A stretch of DNA of 21,868 nucleotides from the IMG/VR virus record IMGVR_UViG_3300037204_000004, positions 1 to 21,868 of that record; one strand, given 5' to 3'. The notes beneath the pieces were generated by a model. That model was given only the letters and a program-made list of their open reading frames with translations, did not search any database and had not been told where the DNA came from. This DNA is from a virus. How positions within the stretch are numbered: position 1 is the first letter of the stretch; each line of letters starts with the position of its first letter. The position numbers and the translations under genes were made by a program. Below, piece by piece: positions 1 through 10,031 of the stretch.

Positions 1-2
1 CG

Positions 3-518
3 GACAAGGGTTCGACCGGGCACAATTACCTCGGCTTCTACGAGTTCTTCCTTGCCGAGTGGACGGGGTCGTGCAGAACGCTGCTGGAAATCGGAGTCGG
101 CGGGGGCGGATCACTGAAGATGTGGCGGGACTGGCTGCCTCATGCTCGCATCATCGGTTTCGACAACGATGAGGGTAAACGGCAATATGAGGCCGACCGG
201 ATTGTGATTGAAGTCGGCGACCAAGCAAACGAAGCAGACCTACAGCGCCTCGCTACAAAGCATGCCCCATTCGACATCATCAACGATGACGGTGGCCACA
301 GCCACGAACAGCAATTAACGAGCCTGCTCGCGCTCTGGCCGCATGTATCTCCGGGCGGCTATTATCTTCTCGAGGACATCATCCATGATCAGGCCGGGGA
401 GCGTCTGGCCGAGGTATGCCGCAATATCATGCGCGAGCAGGAAAGCGACGATCCTATCGCCTCGACCTGCGAATTCGCCGCCGTGTTTCATGGCACCATC
501 GTGATGAGGAAAAAATGA
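3..518 (+). CDS. SAM-dependent methyltransferase, MycE/TylE-like (5' end outside window)
   Basis: The frame is open from base 3 and enters from beyond the window edge, so the true start is not seen. The order of motifs matches class I SAM methyltransferases of the macrolide-sugar O-methyltransferase type (MycE-like): an N-terminal DKGSTGHNYLGFYE segment, the SAM-binding LLEIGVGGGGSL loop, the acidic FDND that follows it, then INDDGGHSHEQQ, which in MycE-like enzymes helps bind a metal and position the sugar hydroxyl, and GGYYLLEDI. The substrate is unknown; a hydroxyl on a sugar or small metabolite is the family expectation. The stop overlaps the next methyltransferase start (ATGA at 515-518), so the two are probably co-translated. 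A 60-base line here is about 55% GC, below the tail genes, which suggests acquired cargo. Family assignment is firm; role in the phage is inference. Confidence 0.8.
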   Translation, partial: DKGSTGHNYLGFYEFFLAEWTGSCRTLLEIGVGGGGSLKMWRDWLPHARIIGFDNDEGKRQYEADRIVIEVGDQANEADLQRLATKHAPFDIINDDGGHSHEQQLTSLLALWPHVSPGGYYLLEDIIHDQAGERLAEVCRNIMREQESDDPIASTCEFAAVFHGTIVMRKK

Positions 519-1078
519 GTAAGCGCGCCATTAAGGCTGCCACGGCACCAGCGCCGGAGTTTAAACTCAACCTTGCTTGCGGCGATCACAGGATCGAAGG
601 CTACCTCGGCGTCGACCTCCACAAGTTCGACAACGTCGACCAGCAGCGAGATCTGAAGCAATATCCGTGGCCGTGGGACAATGAAGCGGTCAGCGACATC
701 ATCTGCAACTATTACCTGTCTTTCCTCGACGGGCCGGAGCGCATCCTCTTCATCGAAGAGTGCTGGCGCGTCCTCAAACCCGGAGCCAAGGTAACCATCA
801 AAGCCCCGCATTGGATGTCGATGCGGGCGGTCTCGGACCCTTTCTACAAGTGGCCGCCGATCTGCGAGACGTCGTTTCTGGTGTTCAACAAAGCCTTCCG
901 CGAGGCCAACAAGCACCAATACTATCCGATCGCCTGCGATTTCGATTTTGCGGCTAACTATGGTTATGCTGTCGACCCGCAGATCGCCTCACGTAACGAC
1001 GAATACAAGCAGTACGCGGTCAAGCACCTCAACAACGCCATCCTAGACATCACGATCACGCTCATCAAGCGGCCGTGA
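515..1078 (+). CDS. class I SAM-dependent methyltransferase (type 11-like)
   Basis: 187 residues. ATG at 515 overlaps the upstream stop and has GAGGA at 505-509; an in-frame ATG at 416 would add 33 arginine-rich residues read from the previous gene's other frame, so it was rejected. Visible elements are LNLACGDHRIEGYLGVDLH (SAM-binding loop and first acidic residue), a central WDNEAVSDIICNYYLSFL segment equivalent to the motif IV region, and ECWRVLKPGAKVTIKAPHW, the usual post-motif strand of type 11 methyltransferases. The C-terminal part, with DPFYKWPPICETSF and many aromatic and His residues, looks like a substrate-binding cap. It is adjacent to another methyltransferase, and the two could modify one substrate, such as a nucleotide sugar or a virion component. 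The acceptor cannot be told from sequence. Its stop overlaps the GTG of the next gene. Confidence 0.78.
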   Translation: MSKRAIKAATAPAPEFKLNLACGDHRIEGYLGVDLHKFDNVDQQRDLKQYPWPWDNEAVSDIICNYYLSFLDGPERILFIEECWRVLKPGAKVTIKAPHWMSMRAVSDPFYKWPPICETSFLVFNKAFREANKHQYYPIACDFDFAANYGYAVDPQIASRNDEYKQYAVKHLNNAILDITITLIKRP

Positions 1079-2739
1079 CAACAGCCTTCCAGCCAAACAC
1101 CTTCCAGACGAATGCCTTCCAGTCGCAGGGTCAGATCGCGGCCGTCACATGCGACAGCGGCGCGCCCGCAGAGGTGCTGAAGAGCCTTCTGGCCGACGCC
1201 GCCGTTCTGGCAGAGGTGCTCGAGAGCATCCGCGGAGATGCCGTAGACGATCTCGAGGTCGCGGCCAGCCAGCGGATCGATGCGGCGACATCCTCGGAGA
1301 GCTTGGGCGGGGACAAATCAGATTCGGCGGTGCCGCTGGAGGTGGTCGCGGCCTCAGCAAGGAGTGACGGCGCCGTGCCGCTAGAGAGCGAGGCCGGGCT
1401 GCGCGCCGACGCTGCCGTTGCGCTTGAGGACGTGGCAAACGCCAGGGCGGACACCGCCCCTCCGGCGGAGGTTCTTGCGGGCCTAAGGGGTGACGGCCAA
1501 GTGCCGCTGGAATCGCTTGTCGGGGGTCGCGCGGACGCGACGGTACCGGCCGAGGCCATCGTAAAGTTGGCCGGCGATGCGGCTGTGCTAGGCGAGGTGC
1601 TGGGAGGCATCCGTGAGGATGCCCTGGCGCCCCTCGAGGTGTTGGCCGCTAGCAAATCCGACTATGCGGCGCCGGCCGAGCAGCTCGCGGGCGTGCGCGC
1701 CGACGCCCATGCACCGACCGAGATCGTCGGCTCGGTGGTGGTGACCAGCGATGGCGTCGCCGTCCTCGAGATCGTGGCCGCCCGCGCGTTCGATTCGGCA
1801 CCTCCCGCCGAGTACCTAACCACGCGCCGGTACGACGCGCTGGCGCCGAGCGAGGCGCTGCTGGCTGCCGCGATCGACGCCGCAGTCCACGAAGAGATCA
1901 TCGGCGGCATCGCCGTGACCTCGGACGCGGCCGCGCCGATCGAGGTCCTGATCGAGGTCGCCCGCGACACCGGGGTGCCGGCCGAAACCATCGCCGCCCG
2001 GCAGTTTGATTCGGCAGCGCCGCTGGAGAGCGCGGTGCGGGTCGTCTTCACGCCGGGAACACCCCGCCTCGAGATGAAGATCTCGGTGCGGCGGGACGCG
2101 AGCACTCCGATCGAGATCGTCGCCGGGGCCATGGTCACGGCCGACGGCTCCGTCCACCTCGAGATCGGGCACGGGCTACGGGCGCAGACCGCCGCGCTGC
2201 TGGAGATCATCCAAGAATTCTTTCCGTTGTTTCCGACCTTCGCGTTCGCGAACGACGTGGCACTGTGGGCGAGCGCGGCGTTGGACGCGGCGTTGTTTGC
2301 TGTGGAGTGCAGTGACGCACTCCCGAACCTGGAAGTGAGCGGGCAAGATGCGGCCGTCTGGCAGGCAACGGCTAACGACGCCGCTTTGTTCGAGGTCCTG
2401 GCAAGCGACACGTCGGAGAACCCGGTCCCGATGGGCGACTACCAGATCGACACGACGATCGAGCTTACCGGCACATTCGTCTCGCTGCAGACCGGACAGC
2501 CGGCTGACCCCGGCACGATCACGCTGCTGATTCAGGACCCGACCGGCGACCAGCAGACGCTGATCTTCGGCGACCCCGGGGTCGGTATCGTGCGGACCGG
2601 CACCGGCGTCTACATCTACAACATGACGCCGTCGATTTCCGGGACGTGGACCTACAAGTGGCAGGGGACCGGCGCGGTGGTGGCAACGTCAGCGGACACA
2701 ACCTTCACCGTCGAAGGCTCCGCGCTGATCCCGGGGTGA
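1075..2739 (+). CDS. repeat-rich virion-associated protein with about 25 copies of a 14-residue unit
   Basis: 554 residues, GTG start at 1075 overlapping the upstream TGA. The N-terminus (MTTAFQPNTFQTNAFQ) is a short Phe/Gln-rich segment of a kind often seen in phage structural proteins. Residues 27 to about 375 are an array of 14-residue units of the pattern D-[ASG]-x-x-P-x-E-[VIS]-L-A-x-x-R-x, with small insertions such as VVVTS. Glu at position 7 is present in every unit I could align. A looser stretch (DVALW, DAALF, DAAVW) follows to about residue 440. Residues 445-554 form a separate domain rich in Thr, Gly and alternating hydrophobics (YQIDTTIELTGTFVSL to TTFTVEG) that looks like an immunoglobulin-like beta sandwich. 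I recognise no enzyme motif. Position between cargo and neck/fibre genes suggests a virion or fibre-associated protein; function unknown. Confidence 0.72.
   Translation: MTTAFQPNTFQTNAFQSQGQIAAVTCDSGAPAEVLKSLLADAAVLAEVLESIRGDAVDDLEVAASQRIDAATSSESLGGDKSDSAVPLEVVAASARSDGAVPLESEAGLRADAAVALEDVANARADTAPPAEVLAGLRGDGQVPLESLVGGRADATVPAEAIVKLAGDAAVLGEVLGGIREDALAPLEVLAASKSDYAAPAEQLAGVRADAHAPTEIVGSVVVTSDGVAVLEIVAARAFDSAPPAEYLTTRRYDALAPSEALLAAAIDAAVHEEIIGGIAVTSDAAAPIEVLIEVARDTGVPAETIAARQFDSAAPLESAVRVVFTPGTPRLEMKISVRRDASTPIEIVAGAMVTADGSVHLEIGHGLRAQTAALLEIIQEFFPLFPTFAFANDVALWASAALDAALFAVECSDALPNLEVSGQDAAVWQATANDAALFEVLASDTSENPVPMGDYQIDTTIELTGTFVSLQTGQPADPGTITLLIQDPTGDQQTLIFGDPGVGIVRTGTGVYIYNMTPSISGTWTYKWQGTGAVVATSADTTFTVEGSALIPG
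1153..2220 (+). repeat. tandem 42-base coding repeat (14-residue units)
   Basis: About 25 consecutive units within the gene starting at 1075. Copies are diverged in DNA but keep Asp at position 1 in most units and Glu at position 7 in every aligned unit. Examples are DAAVLAEVLESIRG, DTAPPAEVLAGLRG and DALAPLEVLAASKS. Two units carry a two-residue extension ending VTS. The period was counted by hand from the translation. Confidence 0.85.
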
Positions 2740-2743
2740 TGGC

Positions 2744-3462
2744 GTGGGCGGGATCAATGTGCACGGCCTAGCATCAGGCGCGATCGCGGTGGTCAACCCG
2801 CCGTTCCCGGTCGCCGTTTTCATCAGCGTCGGGACCGTCGCCTATCCCGACGGCAGCAGACTCCCGGCGTACGCGACTCCAGGCGCGTTCGTTGGAAGCA
2901 TCAACGGCACGGTGCTGTCAGTGATGGCAATCTCTGCCGGCACGATCCAGGCCGGCCAGGCACTGGCCGACCTCAGCGGCAACCTGGCGCCGGGCACGGT
3001 CATCACCGAGACGCTGACCGGCGCCGGCGGCACCGGCACGTACACCGTCAACCAGTCACAGACCGTGGCCCTCGAGGCGATGACGACGTCGTTGGCGCTG
3101 AGCGCGCAGGTGCAGCCGACGTCCTTCCGCGACTTGCAGCAACTTGATGGCCTCAACCTCGGGGGCATCCGCTGGAAGGCCTTCCTCTACGGCGAGGTCG
3201 ATGCGATCGTCCGGCCCGAGAAGAAGGGCGGCGACCTGATCGTGATCTCGTCCGGCCGCCACCAGGGCAACTGGCTCGTGGCGCAGATCCTCGAGCAATG
3301 GCCCGATTGGTGCTGCGCCGCCATCACGCTGCAGAACAGCGAGCCGAAGGCACCCCCGCCGTCACCGCCGCCGATCGACGCCTACGCCAACGAGCAGCAG
3401 ACCGCGGTCTATATCACCGACGGCAGCGGCGCGGTCATCATCACCGAGCCGGGGAGCGGCTG

Positions 3463-3463
<1 letters not shown>
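2744..3463 (+). CDS. neck-type (head-tail completion) protein with inserted beta module
   Basis: 239 residues; GTG at 2744, 4 bases after the previous stop. No in-frame ATG fits better. The N-terminus ([17 protein letters not shown]) and the C-terminal core ([19 protein letters not shown] to [13 protein letters not shown]) match, from my memory of the family, a conserved phage protein encoded just before the tail-terminator gene in DUF3383-sheath myophages. Residues 49-113 are a beta-rich module ([10 protein letters not shown] to [10 protein letters not shown]) also found in the neck protein at 10930 and the sheath at 11863. The C-terminus is a proline-rich linker (PPPSPPP) followed by a short hairpin-like tail ([14 protein letters not shown]), resembling the end of the 10930 protein. 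A stopper or connector role is inferred from family and expected order. Here the fibre locus separates it from the other neck gene. Confidence 0.66.
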
Positions 3464-6099
<2,636 letters not shown>

Positions 6100-6110
6100 G
6101 AGGTAAAGGA

Positions 6111-6407
6111 ATGATAAGCCAAAGTTACGTGCCGGTTGGGTATCAGCAGGTCGGATCGGGTGCTCTGGCATCCGCTGCGCCGCTTGCTGTTCCTGCGACG
6201 GCTAATTTTTGCATCATCTCTGTTGACGGCTCATCGTCCGGAGTGAGATGGCGAGACGATGGCACTCTGCCGACGGCTACTACCGGGATTCTGATAGACG
6301 CCGGATCGGCGCCGTTCGAGTACAGCGGCGACCTGCGGGCGATTCAGTTCATCACCGCAGCCGGTGGCCCGATCTTGAACGTCGCCTACTACAAACTGGC
6401 GGGGTGA
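6111..6407 (+). CDS. small virion-type protein (VRWRDDG family), function unknown
   Basis: 98 residues from ATG 6111, with AGAGG about 8 bases upstream; an in-frame ATG at 6075 lies inside the fibre gene and was rejected. The sequence SSGVRWRDDGTLPTATTGIL followed by GDLRAIQFITAAGG and LNVAYYKLAG is a pattern I recognise from small phage structural-region proteins of about 100 residues, where it usually sits near capsid or fibre genes. It is predicted to be an all-beta, soluble protein with no signal peptide or membrane segment. Between two fibre genes it could decorate or cap a fibre or the capsid, but no biochemical role can be read from the sequence. Confidence 0.7.
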   Translation: MISQSYVPVGYQQVGSGALASAAPLAVPATANFCIISVDGSSSGVRWRDDGTLPTATTGILIDAGSAPFEYSGDLRAIQFITAAGGPILNVAYYKLAG

Positions 6408-6413
6408 CCGCGC

Positions 6414-7070
6414 GTGACCGGCGTCAGACGCTTCTCCCAGATACCGCGCGCCACGGAGAACCCGCAGGCAGGGGACCAATTTCTCGGCGTCAGCGGTGGC
6501 ACCGTCGACGTGCTGTTCTCGCTGGCGCAGGCCGCGGCCTCAATCGCGCCGCTTGCCATGCCGACCACGCCTGGCATCATGGTGCCGGATGGCCTCACGA
6601 CTTTCGTCAACGCCAGCGGCGTGATCTCGGCGCCGTCCTCGGGCGCCGGTGTGACGCTGACGTCCGCGATCGTGACCGCCGCCCAGCTAGCCGCGATCGG
6701 CACCGAGCCCGTGCAGATCGTCCCGCCGCCGGGCGCCGGCCTAAAGATCGTGGTGCTGTCCGTCGATTACTCGATCGTGTCGGGCAGCGGGGTGTTCACC
6801 AGCGGGTCGGCTTGCGCTCTGTTCTATGGAGCGCCGTCGCTCGGCATCCAGGCGTGCACCGATGACGACGTGATCCCCACAAACACGTCCGGGGTCAACA
6901 CGACTAGGATCGCACTGCTCCAGGCTCTCCTCGAATCGTCGGCCGCGTTCGAGAACCAGCCGCTGGTGTACGGCAACGCTGGCGCCGTCGACTATGGGGG
7001 CGCCGGCAGCGTCAACCTGCAGATCAACGTGCTCTGGTACAAGACCCCATGCATCCCGGGATCGCTCTAA
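6414..7070 (+). CDS. short tail fibre protein sharing both ends with the large fibre
   Basis: 218 residues; GTG at 6414, 6 bases after the previous stop. Residues 8-40 (SQIPRATENPQAGDQFLGVS then GGTVDVLFSL) align with residues 10-40 of the large fibre at 3463 ([20 protein letters not shown]), indicating a common virion anchor. The C-terminal 130 residues also align with the large fibre's end: VTAAQLAAIGTEPVQIVP with [18 protein letters not shown], and NQPLVYGN...LQINVLWYKT with NKPLTYSN...[11 protein letters not shown]. The collagen and beta-helix centre of the large fibre is absent. It is therefore a minimal version of the same fibre plan, probably a second receptor-binding or adaptor protein. 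Homology of the ends is seen in the sequence; the binding role is inference. Confidence 0.78.
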   Translation: MTGVRRFSQIPRATENPQAGDQFLGVSGGTVDVLFSLAQAAASIAPLAMPTTPGIMVPDGLTTFVNASGVISAPSSGAGVTLTSAIVTAAQLAAIGTEPVQIVPPPGAGLKIVVLSVDYSIVSGSGVFTSGSACALFYGAPSLGIQACTDDDVIPTNTSGVNTTRIALLQALLESSAAFENQPLVYGNAGAVDYGGAGSVNLQINVLWYKTPCIPGSL

Positions 7071-7105
7071 TGGCCGACGTGCACCCGGGCCAGTTTTAGG
7101 AGCGA

Positions 7106-8797
7106 ATGATGTTGCCACCCGATACCCTGTTCGCCGACGCTCGTTCGGGGTACATCTTCAATCTAGCCCAGCTGCAGGCGGCCATCGGCGGCGGCGGGTC
7201 CGACGTGACGCTCAACGCCGCAACAGAGCTTGCGGCCGGTACCTCGGTGTCGGTGGACGGCTCTGGCGGCGCCAACCAAACGTGGGGGCCGGCGCCGGAC
7301 GTCGACGGTCTGGTGACACTTCTGAACGGGGCGAATATTGGAACGGCACAAGGATACGATGGGGTCACACTCGTTCTGTCGCCGTCTAAATTCGTTGTTT
7401 GGGGTGCCACCAACAGCCTTATCGGAGCGCAAGCCTGTTCGGTGGACGCCGACGGAACGATTACTCCTGGTCCAGTCGACACCTCAACGCCAAGCATTTA
7501 CGTCTCCACCGATTTTCACATCCTGCAGGACGGCGTCGGCGGAACGTTTTTAGGAACGGGCGGCAATCCGACCGCGGCGGCACTTTCGGCAAATACGTTT
7601 CTCGCGGCATATAACGACGGCACCAACAGCAACAGCTTCACGGTCGCGGTCGGCTCGGTTGATAGCGACAACAACATCACCTACGGAACGCCGGTCGTCG
7701 TTGACACGACACCGTTAGGTGATCCTCACATGGAAATTGTAATCGTTGTTTTAAGCGCAACCAGCTTCGCGCTCGTCTACGCTGCCAGCGACAGCCTCAT
7801 TGCCGCCGGATCAATTGTGGGGACCGACATCACGGTGGGGACGCCAGTTTCCCTCAGCGGCGCGAACAATACTTTAACCGCCGGCATGTTGACGTCGACC
7901 TCGGTGCTTGTTGGCACTGTGGTGGGCGGCGTGAGTACGGTCACCGTCGCCAGCGTCGTCGGCGGCACGGGCGTAATTTTGGGGACACCGGTCGGAGCGC
8001 CAGACTCGGTCAACGGCGGTCATGTTTTGGTGTTGACCCCCACATCCTTCGTGCTTTCCGAGGGGGGGACCACTTCTACTGGCGCACAGCAAGTCTACGC
8101 GGGCACGGTTGACGGCACGACGGCCGAGATCGGTTTGCCTCTGGCGGTGGGGCAGCCATCGCCAAATGCGATCGCTGGTCCGTGGCGGTTGAATGCGACC
8201 CAGTTCCTCCTGACCGGCGGTCTTGGTTCGCCGTATATCTTGACGGTGAATGGAACCGGCGTGTCATTGACTGTGCAGCCGAAGGCCCTGTCGATTGGGC
8301 TCGGCCCTGGAGGAACCACCGTCATCGGCCAGGGAGGAGGCTCTCCGATCGCGGTCAACCCGCCGGCGGTTCTGTCCGACCAAATGTTCATGTTCGTCGA
8401 CAACAATGTTTCGATCTATCAGGAGAGCTCGTCCGGTCAGGTGTCCGCGCCGATCGGCCACCAATACTTCAGTTGGTATTGGCTCTTCGCGTTGAGCCCG
8501 ACGCGGGCCCTCGCGTCCATCATCGACAATTCGGGCGTGTTCAAAGCCCGCGTGATCAACGTTAACCCGATCAACAGCGGGCCAATCGGCTTTGTCGCCG
8601 CGGCCGCGAGTCCAGGGGACAACGTGACCGTGACCACGTCCGGCATCGCCTCAGGCTTTACCGGTTTGACTCCGGGCGCGAACTACTACCACAACGGCGA
8701 CGGTACGATCACGCTCGGCAACACTGGCCGCTTCGCCGGCGTGGCATTGGCCGGCGGTCAATCTCTACTGATGGCGCCGTTGCCGATGGCAGCGTGA
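7106..8797 (+). CDS. tail fibre-like protein with beta-propeller-like repeats
   Basis: 563 residues from ATG 7106. AGGAG at 7098-7102 is better spaced for the second ATG at 7109, which also matches the start of the truncated relative at 8841, so the protein may be 562 residues. The N-terminus (PPDTLFADARSGYIFN) is a short anchor shared with that relative. Residues from about 85 to 490 contain seven or eight blade-like repeats of roughly 45-50 residues: a strand such as LSATSFALVYA or LTPTSFVLSEG, a turn, then a strand ending TVGTPV or TYGTPV. The C-terminus (GLTPGANYYHNGDGTITL to GVALAGGQSLLM) is the common closing module of many phage fibres and matches the fragment at 10809. No enzyme motif is visible. 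Host recognition is the likely job. Confidence 0.75.
   Translation: MMLPPDTLFADARSGYIFNLAQLQAAIGGGGSDVTLNAATELAAGTSVSVDGSGGANQTWGPAPDVDGLVTLLNGANIGTAQGYDGVTLVLSPSKFVVWGATNSLIGAQACSVDADGTITPGPVDTSTPSIYVSTDFHILQDGVGGTFLGTGGNPTAAALSANTFLAAYNDGTNSNSFTVAVGSVDSDNNITYGTPVVVDTTPLGDPHMEIVIVVLSATSFALVYAASDSLIAAGSIVGTDITVGTPVSLSGANNTLTAGMLTSTSVLVGTVVGGVSTVTVASVVGGTGVILGTPVGAPDSVNGGHVLVLTPTSFVLSEGGTTSTGAQQVYAGTVDGTTAEIGLPLAVGQPSPNAIAGPWRLNATQFLLTGGLGSPYILTVNGTGVSLTVQPKALSIGLGPGGTTVIGQGGGSPIAVNPPAVLSDQMFMFVDNNVSIYQESSSGQVSAPIGHQYFSWYWLFALSPTRALASIIDNSGVFKARVINVNPINSGPIGFVAAAASPGDNVTVTTSGIASGFTGLTPGANYYHNGDGTITLGNTGRFAGVALAGGQSLLMAPLPMAA
7361..8575 (+). repeat. blade-like protein repeats, about 45-50 residues each
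   Basis: Recurring pattern L[ST]xxxFxLxY...GxV...I[TI]xGTPV. Clear copies include LSPSKFVVWGA, LSANTFLAAYND, LSATSFALVYA, LTSTSVLVGTV, LTPTSFVLSEG, LNATQFLLTGG and LSPTRALASI. The spacing suits a seven- or eight-bladed propeller. Diverged at DNA level. Confidence 0.65.
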
Positions 8798-8840
8798 GAC
8801 ACAGTGATCAGGATTCCACCCAAACCCGAAGGAGCGCTTC

Positions 8841-8957
8841 ATGGGCACACTGCCCGCTGATACGCTGTTGGCCGATGCCCGCTCCGGCTATGTTTTCAAT
8901 GGGAATTATATACTTTACTCCATTCGCGAAATGGGCTATATTGACGGCAGAAATTGA
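8841..8957 (+). pseudogene. 5' fragment of a third fibre gene, cut by the IS after codon 20
   Basis: ATG at 8841 follows a good ribosome binding site (AAGGAG, 8829-8834). The first 20 codons (LPADTLLADARSGYVFN after MGT) match the N-terminal anchor of the fibre at 7106. At base 8901 the frame runs into the inverted repeat of the insertion element and stops at 8955-8957 after 18 foreign codons. The distal fragment of what is probably the same gene lies at 10809-10922 beyond the element. A 38-residue product could still be made but would be an anchor with no fibre. Confidence 0.8.
8901..8927 (+). repeat. left terminal inverted repeat of the IS
   Basis: Identical to the inverted right end over the first 13 bases (GGGAATTATATAC), and 23 of 27 overall. 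It abuts codon 20 of the broken fibre gene. Confidence 0.88.
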
Positions 8958-8967
8958 GGGCTTGGAC

Positions 8968-9897
8968 ATGAGCAAATCGACCATTTCGACCTTCCAGCTT
9001 TTCGCGATGTTCCCGGACGCGGAAAGCGCCCGCGTTTACCTTGAGGGGCGCCTTTGGCCGAACGGGGCAACCTGCCCGGTCTGCGGCCTTGGCGAGCGGG
9101 TGACGGTTCGGAAGGGCAAGCCGGGCTTCTACCACTGCCAACAGTGTTCCGAGGACTTCACGGTGCGCACCAGCACGATATTCGAGCGCAGCCATGTTCC
9201 ACTGCACAAGTGGGTTTACGCGATGTACCTGCTTGTCACGGCCCGCAAGGGCATATCCAGCCTGCAACTGAGCAAGGAAATCGGCGTCACGCAAAAGTCG
9301 GCTTGGTTCATGTTGCAGCGGCTTCGCGAAGCCTGCGGCAAAGACCTGACGATGCTGCAAGGGCTGGTCGAGATCGACGAAACCTACGTCGGCGGCTTGG
9401 AGGCCAATAAGCACGAAGCCGACAAACTCCGCATGGGGCGCGGCCCGGTCGGCAAGCAGCCCGTTTTGGGCTTGCGGGAAAAGGGCAAAGGCGGGCGCGT
9501 CAAGGCGTTCAAGATCGACAGCACGGATGCCGGGACGATCACGGACGTTATCGTGCAAAACGTCGCGGTCGGATCGACCCTGCACACTGACGAAGCCCAA
9601 GCCTACGGCGAAATCGGCGGCCTGTTTTTCGACCACGCGACGATCAATCACTCGGCCGGCGAATATGTCCGCGACGGCGTTTCGACCAATTCGATTGAGA
9701 GCGTTTTCGCGGTCCTGAAACGCGGCCTGATCGGCGTTTATCACCACGCCAGCCCGAAACACATCGGCCGCTATGTCGATGAATTTGCCTTCCGGCTCAA
9801 CGAGGGCAACGTAGCCCGGCACACTCTGGAACGGCTGGACTCGTTCGTCAGTCGCGTCGCCGGGAAACGGCTTACCTACAAGGCGCTGATCGCATGA
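8968..9897 (+). CDS. tnpA: IS1595-family (ISXO2-like) DDE transposase
   Basis: 309 residues. ATG 8968 has GAGGG 7 bases upstream; the longer in-frame start at 8794 would lie outside the element and was rejected. An N-terminal zinc ribbon (C36-x2-C39 and C57-x2-C60) is followed by a helical DNA-binding region containing SLQLSKEIGVTQKSAWFMLQ (helix-turn-helix-like). The catalytic core has D137 in EIDETYVGG, D208 in LHTDEAQAY, and the third position near N241/E244 in STNSIESVFAVLKRG with K251, then YHHASPKHIGRYVDEFAFR, the family signature. The expected reaction is cut-and-paste or copy-out transposition of the 8901-10808 element. The gene is full length with no frameshift. Its stop overlaps the start of the small ORF at 9894 (ATGA). 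Confidence 0.93.
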   Translation: MSKSTISTFQLFAMFPDAESARVYLEGRLWPNGATCPVCGLGERVTVRKGKPGFYHCQQCSEDFTVRTSTIFERSHVPLHKWVYAMYLLVTARKGISSLQLSKEIGVTQKSAWFMLQRLREACGKDLTMLQGLVEIDETYVGGLEANKHEADKLRMGRGPVGKQPVLGLREKGKGGRVKAFKIDSTDAGTITDVIVQNVAVGSTLHTDEAQAYGEIGGLFFDHATINHSAGEYVRDGVSTNSIESVFAVLKRGLIGVYHHASPKHIGRYVDEFAFRLNEGNVARHTLERLDSFVSRVAGKRLTYKALIA

Positions 9898-10031
9898 GCG
9901 CGCCAGCGAAGCCGCCAGCGGCGCTAGACGCCATCGCCGACAAGGTGTTGCGGTATCGGCCGCCCGCCAGGTCGAAGCCTCAGAAAAAGCGCCAGCGCAA
10001 GCGGAGGAAATATGCGCCCGCTCGCGATTGA
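9894..10031 (+). CDS. 45-residue basic protein of the IS, function unknown
   Basis: ATG at 9894 overlaps the transposase stop (ATGA), and the ORF ends at 10031, overlapping the methyltransferase start by 20 bases. The first half (LDAIADKVLRYRPP) could form a short helix; the second half is strongly basic (KPQKKRQRKRRK). It may be a nucleic-acid-binding accessory factor or a translational bridge coupling the transposase and methyltransferase. No family is recognised. Its reality rests on tight overlaps at both ends and on its position inside the element. Confidence 0.5.
   Translation: MSAPAKPPAALDAIADKVLRYRPPARSKPQKKRQRKRRKYAPARD

Noticed and set aside
7070-7099. Nine-codon ORF (MADVHPGQF) between two fibre genes
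   Set aside because: Too short to support; it may be chance or a leftover of a deleted gene end.
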